DNA from: EW11 sp035765635
GTDB lineage: Bacteria > Verrucomicrobiota > Verrucomicrobiia > Opitutales > Opitutaceae
NCBI GenBank assembly: GCA_035765635.1
Contig: DASTWZ010000036.1
Span: 30,457-94,456 of the forward strand
Direction of reading: 5' to 3'
Length of the DNA stretch: 64,000 nucleotides
Part shown: positions 53,460 through 61,219 of the stretch, in pieces
Position numbering within the stretch: position 1 is the stretch's first letter
How the letters are laid out: each line of letters starts with the position of its first letter
The notes under the pieces: model-generated
What the model was told of the DNA's origin: nothing
Seen by the model: the letters and a program-made list of their open reading frames with translations, nothing else
The model's database searches: none
Translations under genes and position numbers: made by a program

Positions 53460-54539
53460 ATGTCCAGCTTCACTTCTTCGTCCGGCCCGAGACCGCTTTT
53501 CCAAAATCGCCGAGTCCGCTGGGGCATTCTCGCCACCGGCGGAATCGCGCGCACGTTCGCGAAAGGCGTGGCCACGTCCGAATCCGGCGAGGTCATCGCC
53601 GTCGCCAGCCGGAATGCCGACAGCGCGCGTGTGTTTGCCGAGCAGCAGGGATTAGCCCGTTCATACGGGGCGTACGACGATCTGTTGCAGGACGCCGACG
53701 TCGACGCCGTCTACATTGCGACGCCGCATCCTTCGCACCACGAGTGGACGCTCGAGGCGCTGCGCGCGGGCAAGCATGTGCTCTGCGAAAAGCCGATGGG
53801 GATGAACGTGCGCGAGGCTCGCGAAATGTTTGGCGAGGCGAAGAAGGCCGGGCTCCTCCTGATGGAAGCGTTCATGTACCGCTGCCATCCGCAGACGAAA
53901 CAGGTCGTCGAACTCATCCGTAGTGGAATTTTGGGTACAATCGGTTCGGCGCGGGCGACGTTCAGTTTCCACAATCGCTCGGAAGTCACGTCGCGCTTTT
54001 ATTCGCGCGAACTCGGCGGCGGAGGGATTCTCGATGTCGGTTGTTATCCAGCCTCTTTCGTGCGCCTGGTCGCAGGCGCTGCGGCGGGAAAGGCGTTTCT
54101 CGATCCGATCGAAGTGAAAGCCGTGGGCGTGCTTCATCCCGTCACGGGAATCGACGTCCACACCTCCGCCGTTTTGAAATTCGAAAACGCGATCGTCGCG
54201 CAGATCTCGACCGGCGTGCAGTTGTTTCAAGACAGCTCGGCGCGGATCTATGGCTCGAAAGGTTGGCTGCACATTCCCGAGCCATGGTTGCCCAACACGG
54301 AAGGCCGGCCCGCGCGACTGGTGCTTCACCTCGAGGGAAAAGAGCCGCAGGAAATTCCGATTCCGCAAAACACGTCGCTCTACGCGCTCGAAGCGGACGC
54401 CTTTGCGCGCACGTTGCGTGACGGACAGCGCGAAGTCGCGGAGATGAGTCCGGCGGACACGATCGGAAATTTGCAGACGATGGATCGCTGGCGCGCCGAA
54501 ATCGGACTCACGTATCCCGCGGACAAGGTTGGGGAGTAG
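53460..54539 (+). CDS. Gfo/Idh/MocA-family oxidoreductase
   Basis: The 359-residue product has a Rossmann start RWGILATGGIARTFAKGVAT, then AVASRNADSARVFAEQQGLA, the AVYIATPHPSHHEWTLEALR strand and the catalytic EKP motif in HVLCEKPMGMNVREA. The C-terminal domain has the substrate-binding GGGGILDVGCYPASFVRLVA. It is an NAD(P)-dependent sugar or trans-dihydrodiol-type dehydrogenase; exact substrate unknown. It starts 5 bp after the LapA-like gene. Confidence 0.92.
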   Translation: MSSFTSSSGPRPLFQNRRVRWGILATGGIARTFAKGVATSESGEVIAVASRNADSARVFAEQQGLARSYGAYDDLLQDADVDAVYIATPHPSHHEWTLEALRAGKHVLCEKPMGMNVREAREMFGEAKKAGLLLMEAFMYRCHPQTKQVVELIRSGILGTIGSARATFSFHNRSEVTSRFYSRELGGGGILDVGCYPASFVRLVAGAAAGKAFLDPIEVKAVGVLHPVTGIDVHTSAVLKFENAIVAQISTGVQLFQDSSARIYGSKGWLHIPEPWLPNTEGRPARLVLHLEGKEPQEIPIPQNTSLYALEADAFARTLRDGQREVAEMSPADTIGNLQTMDRWRAEIGLTYPADKVGE

Positions 54540-54634
54540 TCCTCACGCAAAAAGCTGTTAATCGACGGACTGGGTAATTCCCTGCGTCGTATTTGTTAAC
54601 TGAATACGCTCGAGTGTTCGGGCACTCAGTTACC

Positions 54635-55399
54635 ATGACTATGAAATCGATGACTGTCCGCCATTGCATATGCGCAATCGTCGCTCTCACCGCCGGCTTC
54701 TCCGCGAACGCGGTGAGCGGCGCGTCGAACCAAACGTCCACCGACCTGGCCAGCCTCGGCGTGATCTCGACTTACGATGTCGCTCCGGCGCCGAAACACC
54801 GCGCCATGCCGGTTTATCCGTATGAGCAACTGATCCAGGGTCGCGCCGGCTGGGCTGCGGCCAGCTTCGTGATCGATTATACGGGCCGCCCACTCTTCAC
54901 CAATCCACGCGCTTCCAGTGAGCCGGCCTTCGCGAAGTCCGTCGTCGCCATGGTGGAAGCCAGCGAATATTCACCGGGCAAACGCAATAAGCACTCGGTC
55001 ATGTCGCCGTCGCAGGAGGAGTTTCAGTTCCTCGAAGAATCCTTCGACGCCGATGCTCGCCGCGTTCTCGCGCAGTTGCGCAAAGGAGAAAAATTTCCCG
55101 CGGTAAGCCAGCTCGACGAGCGGCCTCACGCGGTGCGCCAGGATTCCCCCGCTTATCCGCGCGCCTTGAAGGATGATGGCATCACGGGTCAGGCCGAAAT
55201 CGAGTTTGTGATCGATCGCGACGGACGCGTGCTTTTCCCGCGGATCATTTCCGCCAGCCATGAAGATTTTGGGTGGGCTGCGGCGACGGCCGTTGCGCAA
55301 TGGAAATTTCAACCGCCGCAACTGAACGGCCAGAAGGTCGAGGCGGTGATGCGCGTCCCGATTCTCTTCGACGCGCATAAGTTGGCCTCGGCCGACTGA
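54635..55399 (+). CDS. Exported protein with two TonB C-terminal-like domains (1)
   Basis: The 254-residue product has a signal peptide (ICAIVALTAGFSANAVSGAS region). Two TonB C-terminal-type segments follow. The first, about 65-130, contains YPYEQLIQGRAGWAAASFVI and DYTGRPL. The second, about 160-245, contains DSPAYPRALKDDGITGQAEI, EFVIDRDGRVLFP and FGWAAATAVAQWKFQPPQLN. There is no N-terminal anchor or Pro-rich linker as in true TonB, so it may act in the periplasm on its own. It is a paralogue of the next gene. Confidence 0.8.
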   Translation: MTMKSMTVRHCICAIVALTAGFSANAVSGASNQTSTDLASLGVISTYDVAPAPKHRAMPVYPYEQLIQGRAGWAAASFVIDYTGRPLFTNPRASSEPAFAKSVVAMVEASEYSPGKRNKHSVMSPSQEEFQFLEESFDADARRVLAQLRKGEKFPAVSQLDERPHAVRQDSPAYPRALKDDGITGQAEIEFVIDRDGRVLFPRIISASHEDFGWAAATAVAQWKFQPPQLNGQKVEAVMRVPILFDAHKLASAD

Positions 55400-55521
55400 T
55401 ACTGACTGATACTGGCGGGCAGGGGCAGGGCGGGCCGCAGGCAATTTGGCAGTAATTTTTTTGCCAGATGGGTCGATAACGAGCGTAGTTGCTTTCTCGC
55501 TTCTACCATTTGCTGTCACCC

Positions 55522-56247
55522 ATGAGCTTCCTGCGACCCACTCAGTGCCTGTTGTTTGCCGTTGCCTTAGCTGCCCCTGCTTTTGCCCAAGTGCCGCCGG
55601 CTTCGAGTCTCCCTCCTGCTGAGCCCGTGAGTATGGTTCGCCGGCTGTCGCCCGTTTACCCGCTCGATCTGCTGATCAAGGGGCGTACCGGCAGCGCCGA
55701 GGTGCGCTTCATGGTGGATTATTCGGGCCGCCCGGTGATGACGAGCATCCTGAACGCCACGAATCCCGCGTTCGGCCAGGCGCTCCTCGCGGACATCGAG
55801 TCCAACGAATTCATGCCACCGCGCGTGAATGGAAAACCGCAGCTCACTCTTTCTGGTCAGAAGTATATTTTCGACGGCGAAGCCAGTCTCGACCCGACGG
55901 AGAAACGTCTCCTCGCGGAACTGCGCAAGCCGATGCCCGCGATCGTCTCGGTTCGGGAACTCGACAAGCCGCTCGTGCAAACCCGCAAGGATTCCCCGGT
56001 GTATCCGTTCGCGCTGCAGAGCGATGGACTCTCGGGCAAAGCCGAAGTCGAATTCATCGTCGACCGTGATGGCCGGGTGAATTTTCCAAAAATTCTGAGT
56101 TCGACTCAGGAAGATTTTGGCTGGGCCGCGGCCACAGCAATCGCGCGTTGGAGATACACGCCGCCCACCAAGGGAGGCCAGAAGGTCGATGTGCGCACCA
56201 GCGTCGTCGTGAAATTCGACCACACCAAGGGTTCCGTCACCTGGTAA
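55522..56247 (+). CDS. Exported protein with two TonB C-terminal-like domains (2)
   Basis: The 241-residue product has a signal peptide (LLFAVALAAPAFAQ). Two TonB-type segments follow: RRLSPVYPLDLLIKGRTGSA, EVRFMVDYSGRPVMT, then KDSPVYPFALQSDGLSGKAE, VEFIVDRDGRVNFP and FGWAAATAIARWRYTPPTKG. It aligns along its whole length with the preceding gene product, showing a tandem duplication. A 122-bp gap between the two genes may carry a separate promoter. Confidence 0.82.
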   Translation: MSFLRPTQCLLFAVALAAPAFAQVPPASSLPPAEPVSMVRRLSPVYPLDLLIKGRTGSAEVRFMVDYSGRPVMTSILNATNPAFGQALLADIESNEFMPPRVNGKPQLTLSGQKYIFDGEASLDPTEKRLLAELRKPMPAIVSVRELDKPLVQTRKDSPVYPFALQSDGLSGKAEVEFIVDRDGRVNFPKILSSTQEDFGWAAATAIARWRYTPPTKGGQKVDVRTSVVVKFDHTKGSVTW

Positions 56248-56265
56248 GCGGCGGCCTACGGATTT

Positions 56266-56422
56266 TTTCCCACGAATCACACGAAGCACACGAACTGATC
56301 GAACCTTTTTCCCATAGAATACACGGAAGGCACGGAAGACATTTTTGTTTCCGTGCCTTCCGTGTTTTTCCGTGGGAAATCTCTTTTTGAATTCGTGTGC
56401 TTCGTGTGATTCGTGGGGAAAT
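56266..56422. repeat. Nested palindrome repeat, copy 5
   Basis: The outer arms are TTTCCCACGAATCACACGAA and the inverse TTCGTGTGATTCGTGGGGAA. The inner arms are CACGGAAGGCACGGAAGACA and the inverse TTCCGTGCCTTCCGTG, separated by only a few bases. Confidence 0.8.
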
Positions 56423-56563
56423 CGGTCTGGCGAAGCCGTCGCCTGCTAGTGCGACGGACGGGCGTAACAAAAAAGTACGAAAGAGGCGCGTCACCTCGGA
56501 GGGCGATGGCGCATCCATCATGAATGTACATTGTTCCTCACCTCGCTCGTACGAGCACATGTC

Positions 56564-59002
56564 ATGAAGCCTAGAAAATTTCTGCCTGTTTTTGGCGCGC
56601 TGATCGTTTGCGCGTTTTTCCTGGGTCGCGGGATTTTTCATTCCGCGACCGCACCCGCGCCGAATGCGCGCGCGGACTTTTCCTCGACGGCACCGCGTTC
56701 GGAAGCCACGCGCGTAGCGCATTCGGAAAAGGCAAACTCAGCGCGCGCCAGCACCGGCGCAAACACGCGCGGGGCGTTGCCGGCGTCGCCTCAAAAATCG
56801 TCGGCCAGCGGCTCGGGCTCGCCCGCGCTGTTCTATTATATTGAACGTCCTTCCCAGGCCGACAGGTGGGAAAAGTTGCTGGACGCTCCGACGCAAAAAA
56901 TTGCCTATGTCCAGATCAATAGCGAAGCCGCGCTGGGCAAAAAATCCGCGTTCTGGCGCACGGGTGGCGGCGGCACGCTGCAGATCGCATTGCCGAACGG
57001 ACAGGCAGTCGACGTCGTGATCGACGAGACGAAGCAGGGCAGTGGCGTCGACCAATTCGTCGCCTCAGGTCGCGTGGCCAATGATCCCACAAGCCGCGTC
57101 CTCTTCGCCTATCGCGACGGCGAAATGTCCGCTTTGATCGAGGGCGTGAGCACGGGCCCGTGGCAGCTTCGCGCCATGGCCGATGGCATCGCGCAACTTT
57201 ATCAAGTGGACGTCATGCAAGTGCCGCCCTGCGGCGTGACGCCGGCGACATCCGCCCCCGACAAGATGGCCTTGCTCGCGCGTCGGTCCGCCGCGGCCGC
57301 GAGTTCGGCGGCTTCATCCGCCGGCACGACGACGACGACCACGACAGTCAACGCCGTCACTTCGTCGGCCACGGAATTCCGTATCCTGATTTTGTATACA
57401 GATGCGGTCGCGGCCGCCTCGAGCGCCTCGGCTATCGGCACGCAGGCCGATCTAGCCATCGCCACGTTGAACAATGATCTCGCCCGCAGCCAAGTCGTCG
57501 CCACCGCGACGCTCGCCGGCACCGCGCAGGTTTCCTACGACGAATCCAAGAGTGCGGGCGATAAAGTGCAGGACGACGCGCTCACGCGTCTGGCGGATGA
57601 AAGCGATGGGTACATGGACAATATCCACGACCTCCGCGATCAACTCGGCGCCGACCTTGTTTGTCTCGCGCTCAATCGCCGCGACAGCGCGAGCGCCGGC
57701 CTGGCTTACATTCTCACCAGCCCCCACAATCGCTACAACGACACCAGCGGTTTCTCCGTCGTGCAGTATTCGGTGATGAATTCGCAGAGCGTTTTCTCGC
57801 ACGAGATCGGGCACAATTTCGGTTGCGCGCACGATCGGGAAAACTCCAAGGACGACAAAGGCAACCTGACCCAGGGCGCGTATCCCTACAGTTACGGCTA
57901 TCGCTTCACCGGCGCCGACAATGTTCAGTACCGCACGATCATGGCCTATTCGCCGGGCCAGCACCTTTCGTATTATTCCAATCCCAACATCATCGCGCCC
58001 GCTCCGATCTCGCACGCGGTCGGCTCGGCCGAGGGCAATCCGGATCAGGCGGACAACGCGCGCACCATTCGCCAGGATCTCGCGGAAGTTTCCGCGTACC
58101 GGGCCAACACCCCGCTGGCCAATGGCAACTCCGGCATCCTGCTCAATGTTTCCACACGTGCCTTCGTCGGCGCAGGCGAACGCCAACTCATTGGCGGCTT
58201 CATCATCTCCGGCAACTCCCCGAAACGCATGCTCGTCCGCGCGATTGGCCCCACTCTGAATCAATTCGGCGTGACCGATGCGTTGAGCGACCCGCAGGTG
58301 CGCCTCGTCCGTTTGAACGACGGGGTGCAACTCGATGCCAATGACAATTGGCAAACGGGTCCGAATGCCGCGGCTGTCGCGAGCGCGATGACCGAGGCGA
58401 AGGCGTTCTCGTTGCCCAACGGCAGTCGTGACGCAGCGATCGTCGCGACGCTCGCACCAGGCGGATACACTGCAAACGTCGAAGGCGTGAATGGAGCCAC
58501 GGGCACGGCGCTGGTCGAAGCCTACGAACTCGATACCACTGGCAGCCGCCTCGCGAACTTGTCGACGCGCGCCTACGCCGACAGTGCGAAGCCGCTCATC
58601 GGCGGTTTCATCATCCAGGCGGATCCTGGCCTCCCGAACAAAACGAAGCGCGTTGTCATATGCGTGCTCGGACCGTCTCTCGCGAACTACAACATCTCCG
58701 GTGCGATGGATGATCCGATGTTCGAACTGCACGACGCGAACGGCGCCACGATTCTCACGAATGATGATTGGTCGACGGCCGATTCCGTCAGCGGCGACGA
58801 CACGAAGCCTGCCGCAGTGACGACGGCGCAAAAAAATCTCGCGGCCACCGGCCTCGCTCCGGGCAATCGACGCGATTCAGGCGTGTTGATCGATTTGGCG
58901 CCAGGCGCGTACACCGCCGTGGTGAAACCATTTTCCGATCCGCCGACCCAGCCCGAGAAACCCGGCGTGGCGATCGTCGAAGTCTTCGAAATTCTCCCGT
59001 AG
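56564..59002 (+). CDS. Secreted reprolysin-like metalloprotease with C-terminal repeats
   Basis: The 812-residue product has an N-terminal signal/anchor (FLPVFGALIVCAFFLGRGIF) and a prodomain of about 220 residues. The M12-type zinc site HEIGHNFGCAHD lies within SVFSHEIGHNFGCAHDRENS, with the Met-turn in RTIMAYSPGQ. Two C-terminal repeats of about 125 residues (LLNVSTRAFVGAGERQLIGG, MLVRAIGPTLNQFGV; LANLSTRAYADSAKPLIGGF) follow. The repeats match the end of the Ig-like protein at 42756. A terminator follows. It probably degrades extracellular protein. Confidence 0.88.
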   Translation: MKPRKFLPVFGALIVCAFFLGRGIFHSATAPAPNARADFSSTAPRSEATRVAHSEKANSARASTGANTRGALPASPQKSSASGSGSPALFYYIERPSQADRWEKLLDAPTQKIAYVQINSEAALGKKSAFWRTGGGGTLQIALPNGQAVDVVIDETKQGSGVDQFVASGRVANDPTSRVLFAYRDGEMSALIEGVSTGPWQLRAMADGIAQLYQVDVMQVPPCGVTPATSAPDKMALLARRSAAAASSAASSAGTTTTTTTVNAVTSSATEFRILILYTDAVAAASSASAIGTQADLAIATLNNDLARSQVVATATLAGTAQVSYDESKSAGDKVQDDALTRLADESDGYMDNIHDLRDQLGADLVCLALNRRDSASAGLAYILTSPHNRYNDTSGFSVVQYSVMNSQSVFSHEIGHNFGCAHDRENSKDDKGNLTQGAYPYSYGYRFTGADNVQYRTIMAYSPGQHLSYYSNPNIIAPAPISHAVGSAEGNPDQADNARTIRQDLAEVSAYRANTPLANGNSGILLNVSTRAFVGAGERQLIGGFIISGNSPKRMLVRAIGPTLNQFGVTDALSDPQVRLVRLNDGVQLDANDNWQTGPNAAAVASAMTEAKAFSLPNGSRDAAIVATLAPGGYTANVEGVNGATGTALVEAYELDTTGSRLANLSTRAYADSAKPLIGGFIIQADPGLPNKTKRVVICVLGPSLANYNISGAMDDPMFELHDANGATILTNDDWSTADSVSGDDTKPAAVTTAQKNLAATGLAPGNRRDSGVLIDLAPGAYTAVVKPFSDPPTQPEKPGVAIVEVFEILP

Positions 59003-59035
59003 ATTGACGTTAGGTTGCAGTAGTGAGTTTCCCGA

Positions 59036-59060
59036 GGCGGTCTTCCGGACCGCCTTTTTT
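59036..59060 (+). terminator. Rho-independent terminator of the first metalloprotease gene
   Basis: GGCGGTC (59036-59042) and GACCGCC (59048-59054) form a stem followed by TTTTTT. Confidence 0.9.
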
Positions 59061-59304
59061 ATTTAACGCGATTTTAGCAGGTGGGAAACGGGAACTCGGG
59101 CGCGTTGCGCCGCAGCTTCTACTTAGCAGTGCAGACCACACCCAGCTAGTGAGTTGTGCGTAATAGAAATTCCGCGTATCCGTTTATTCGATACGTTTTC
59201 ACCCACTTACGGAAGCGGGCAACCAAGAAAAACTTTCGTAAGCAACGGCCTTTTGCGGAACCGCTCGCTCAAGGCCGAGTCGGGCGTGCGCGATAAAGAT
59301 TATT
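59061..59304. other. Intergenic region upstream of the second metalloprotease
   Basis: No gene or repeat family is recognised in the rest of this 302-bp gap. It should hold the promoter of the second protease gene. TTTATTCGATACGTTTTC (near 59183-59200) is its most AT-rich part. Confidence 0.4.
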
Positions 59305-60843
59305 ATGCGCTCAATGAAAAAACGGATATTAGTTACGGGAAGTTTCCTGACCTTGTTAGCAGCAGTGGCGTTCGTGCAGCGCGCTCCGAGTCAGCAGGCA
59401 GTCAGTTCCGTCAAGGCCCCAAAACAAGCCGCATCGAATGCGACCCCTCGCAGTGCGGCGAACAGTGAAGTCAGCCGGACCGCGGTGGCGACCGCTGAAA
59501 AAGCCGGCGCGGATTTCACCTACATTTCGAAACCATCTAATTCGCAGCAGATCGAGTCGACGCTCGGCACGCCTTCCCGCGAGGTCGCTTACGTGAATGT
59601 GAAGCGTCTCGTCGAAGGCGGCGAAAAAGCGGCGCTGATCCGGCCCGGCTCGCACGTCGAACTTTCGATGCCGGACGGCAGCACGCTTCCGTTGGAGATC
59701 AAGAGCGCTGAAGCTCTCGGCGACGGCAGCTACACGAGTGAAGCGCAGGTCAGCGGCAGCGATGCCGTGGCGGTCTTCGCGGTCACGAATGGCGAACTTT
59801 CCGCGAACATCGATGGCCTCGAGCTTGGTTCCTGGCAGGTCCGCGCGATTGGCGGTTCCGTTGCTCAGGTCTTCAAGGTGGATCCAGCGCTCGTGCCCCC
59901 TTGCGGCGACGACATGATCGACGCAGCCAGTAAGAGCGTTCCCGCGGCGGGCACGGCCCCAGAAACCCTCGGCGTTGCTGCAGGCGATGTCGCGGCCGGC
60001 GCGACGACCACGACTTCAGGAACCTTTGCTCCCTCCATCACTTCTTCCGTCACCGCGACGCATACCGTCCGCATTCTCGTTCCTTACTCCAAAAAGATTT
60101 TGAACACGGTTTCTTCCTCGGCCGTGACGAGCGGTATCAATCTGGCGATCGCGACGATGAACACCGATCTGGCCCGCAGCACTATTCCCCTGAAGGTCGT
60201 TCTCGCCGGCGCTCCGGCCATCACGTATTCGCAGGACGGCACGGATTCTTCGAGCGTGGCGATCGATCGCGCGCTGACCCGCGTCACCAGCGGCACCGAC
60301 GGCATCATCGATTCGGTTCACTGCAACCGCTACGATGCGAAGGCGGACTTGGTGTGCTTCCTGATCAATCAAGTCGACTCGACGAACTCGGGTGTCGGCT
60401 ATGTCCTCAAGACGCCTCTCGACGCGTTCAATCCGACGTATGCGTTCTCGGTGATCAGCTATGGATATTTGAACTCTTCCCGCACGTTCTCGCATGAAAT
60501 CGGGCACAATCTCGGTTGCGCGCACGACCGCGGAAATGCGACGAGCACGGAAGGTGGTTCGGCGACCGGTTCGTATGCTTACAGCTACGGCTATCGTTTC
60601 TACGGAAAGAACGGCACGCAGTACCGCACGATCATGGCCTATCCTCCGGGCCAGGTCGCGGCCTACTACTCCAACCCGAACATCACGGCGGCGTCCCCGG
60701 TGTCGGTGAAGGTGGGTGTGACCGTTGGGACTTCGGGTCAGGCGGCGAACGCCCAGACGATCGCTCACAACGAAGCGGAAGTGGCGAATTACCACAACTC
60801 CCGCCTCGTCGCGCGCATGTCTCGAAACATTCGCGGCTACTAA
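59305..60843 (+). CDS. Secreted reprolysin-like metalloprotease without C-terminal repeats
   Basis: The 512-residue product is a paralogue of the preceding protease. A signal peptide (RILVTGSFLTLLAAVAFVQR) and prodomain are followed by the zinc site in RTFSHEIGHNLGCAHDRGNA and the Met-turn YRTIMAYPPGQ. It ends soon after the catalytic domain with a Gly-Tyr C-terminus and lacks the two repeats. MKK at 59314 is an alternative start. The absence of the repeats suggests a different final location from its sister. Confidence 0.87.
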   Translation: MRSMKKRILVTGSFLTLLAAVAFVQRAPSQQAVSSVKAPKQAASNATPRSAANSEVSRTAVATAEKAGADFTYISKPSNSQQIESTLGTPSREVAYVNVKRLVEGGEKAALIRPGSHVELSMPDGSTLPLEIKSAEALGDGSYTSEAQVSGSDAVAVFAVTNGELSANIDGLELGSWQVRAIGGSVAQVFKVDPALVPPCGDDMIDAASKSVPAAGTAPETLGVAAGDVAAGATTTTSGTFAPSITSSVTATHTVRILVPYSKKILNTVSSSAVTSGINLAIATMNTDLARSTIPLKVVLAGAPAITYSQDGTDSSSVAIDRALTRVTSGTDGIIDSVHCNRYDAKADLVCFLINQVDSTNSGVGYVLKTPLDAFNPTYAFSVISYGYLNSSRTFSHEIGHNLGCAHDRGNATSTEGGSATGSYAYSYGYRFYGKNGTQYRTIMAYPPGQVAAYYSNPNITAASPVSVKVGVTVGTSGQAANAQTIAHNEAEVANYHNSRLVARMSRNIRGY

Positions 60844-60872
60844 TCTCGGCCCGCAAGCAGGACTGCCTTACG

Positions 60873-60911
60873 ACGAGCGTCGCCCCACACAGGCGGCGCT
60901 CGTTTTTTTTT
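60873..60911 (+). terminator. Rho-independent terminator of the second metalloprotease gene
   Basis: GAGCGTCGCC (60875-60884) pairs with GGCGGCGCTC (60892-60901), with one T-G pair, followed by GTTTTTTTTT. Confidence 0.9.
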
Positions 60912-60912
60912 G

Positions 60913-61073
60913 TTTTCCCACGAATCACACGAAGCACACGAAACCGAACCACTGAATTTTTCCCACGGAATTCACGGACGGCACAGAAATGGAATGGTTT
61001 TAGTCCGTGTCTTCCGTGTATTCCGTGGGAAAATGGTATTTCGATTTCGTGTCGTTCGTGTGATTCGTGGGCA
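60913..61073. repeat. Nested palindrome repeat, copy 6
   Basis: The outer arms are TTCCCACGAATCACACGAAG and the inverse CGTTCGTGTGATTCGTGGGC. The inner arms are TTTCCCACGGAATTCACGGA and the inverse CTTCCGTGTATTCCGTGGGA. It directly follows the terminator of the second protease gene. Confidence 0.8.
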
Positions 61074-61219
61074 AAATAAGTTTTGGGCTTCGTGACGCTC
61101 TGACTCAGCTTGCAGGTTAGGCGGCGCTGAAATGGCGCGCTGAGACACGGCATCCGGCCGCAATTCCCTCGGGCCCAAGGCGCAGTGGCGCGGAATGAAT
61201 TTTGCAATATCGTGGGCAC

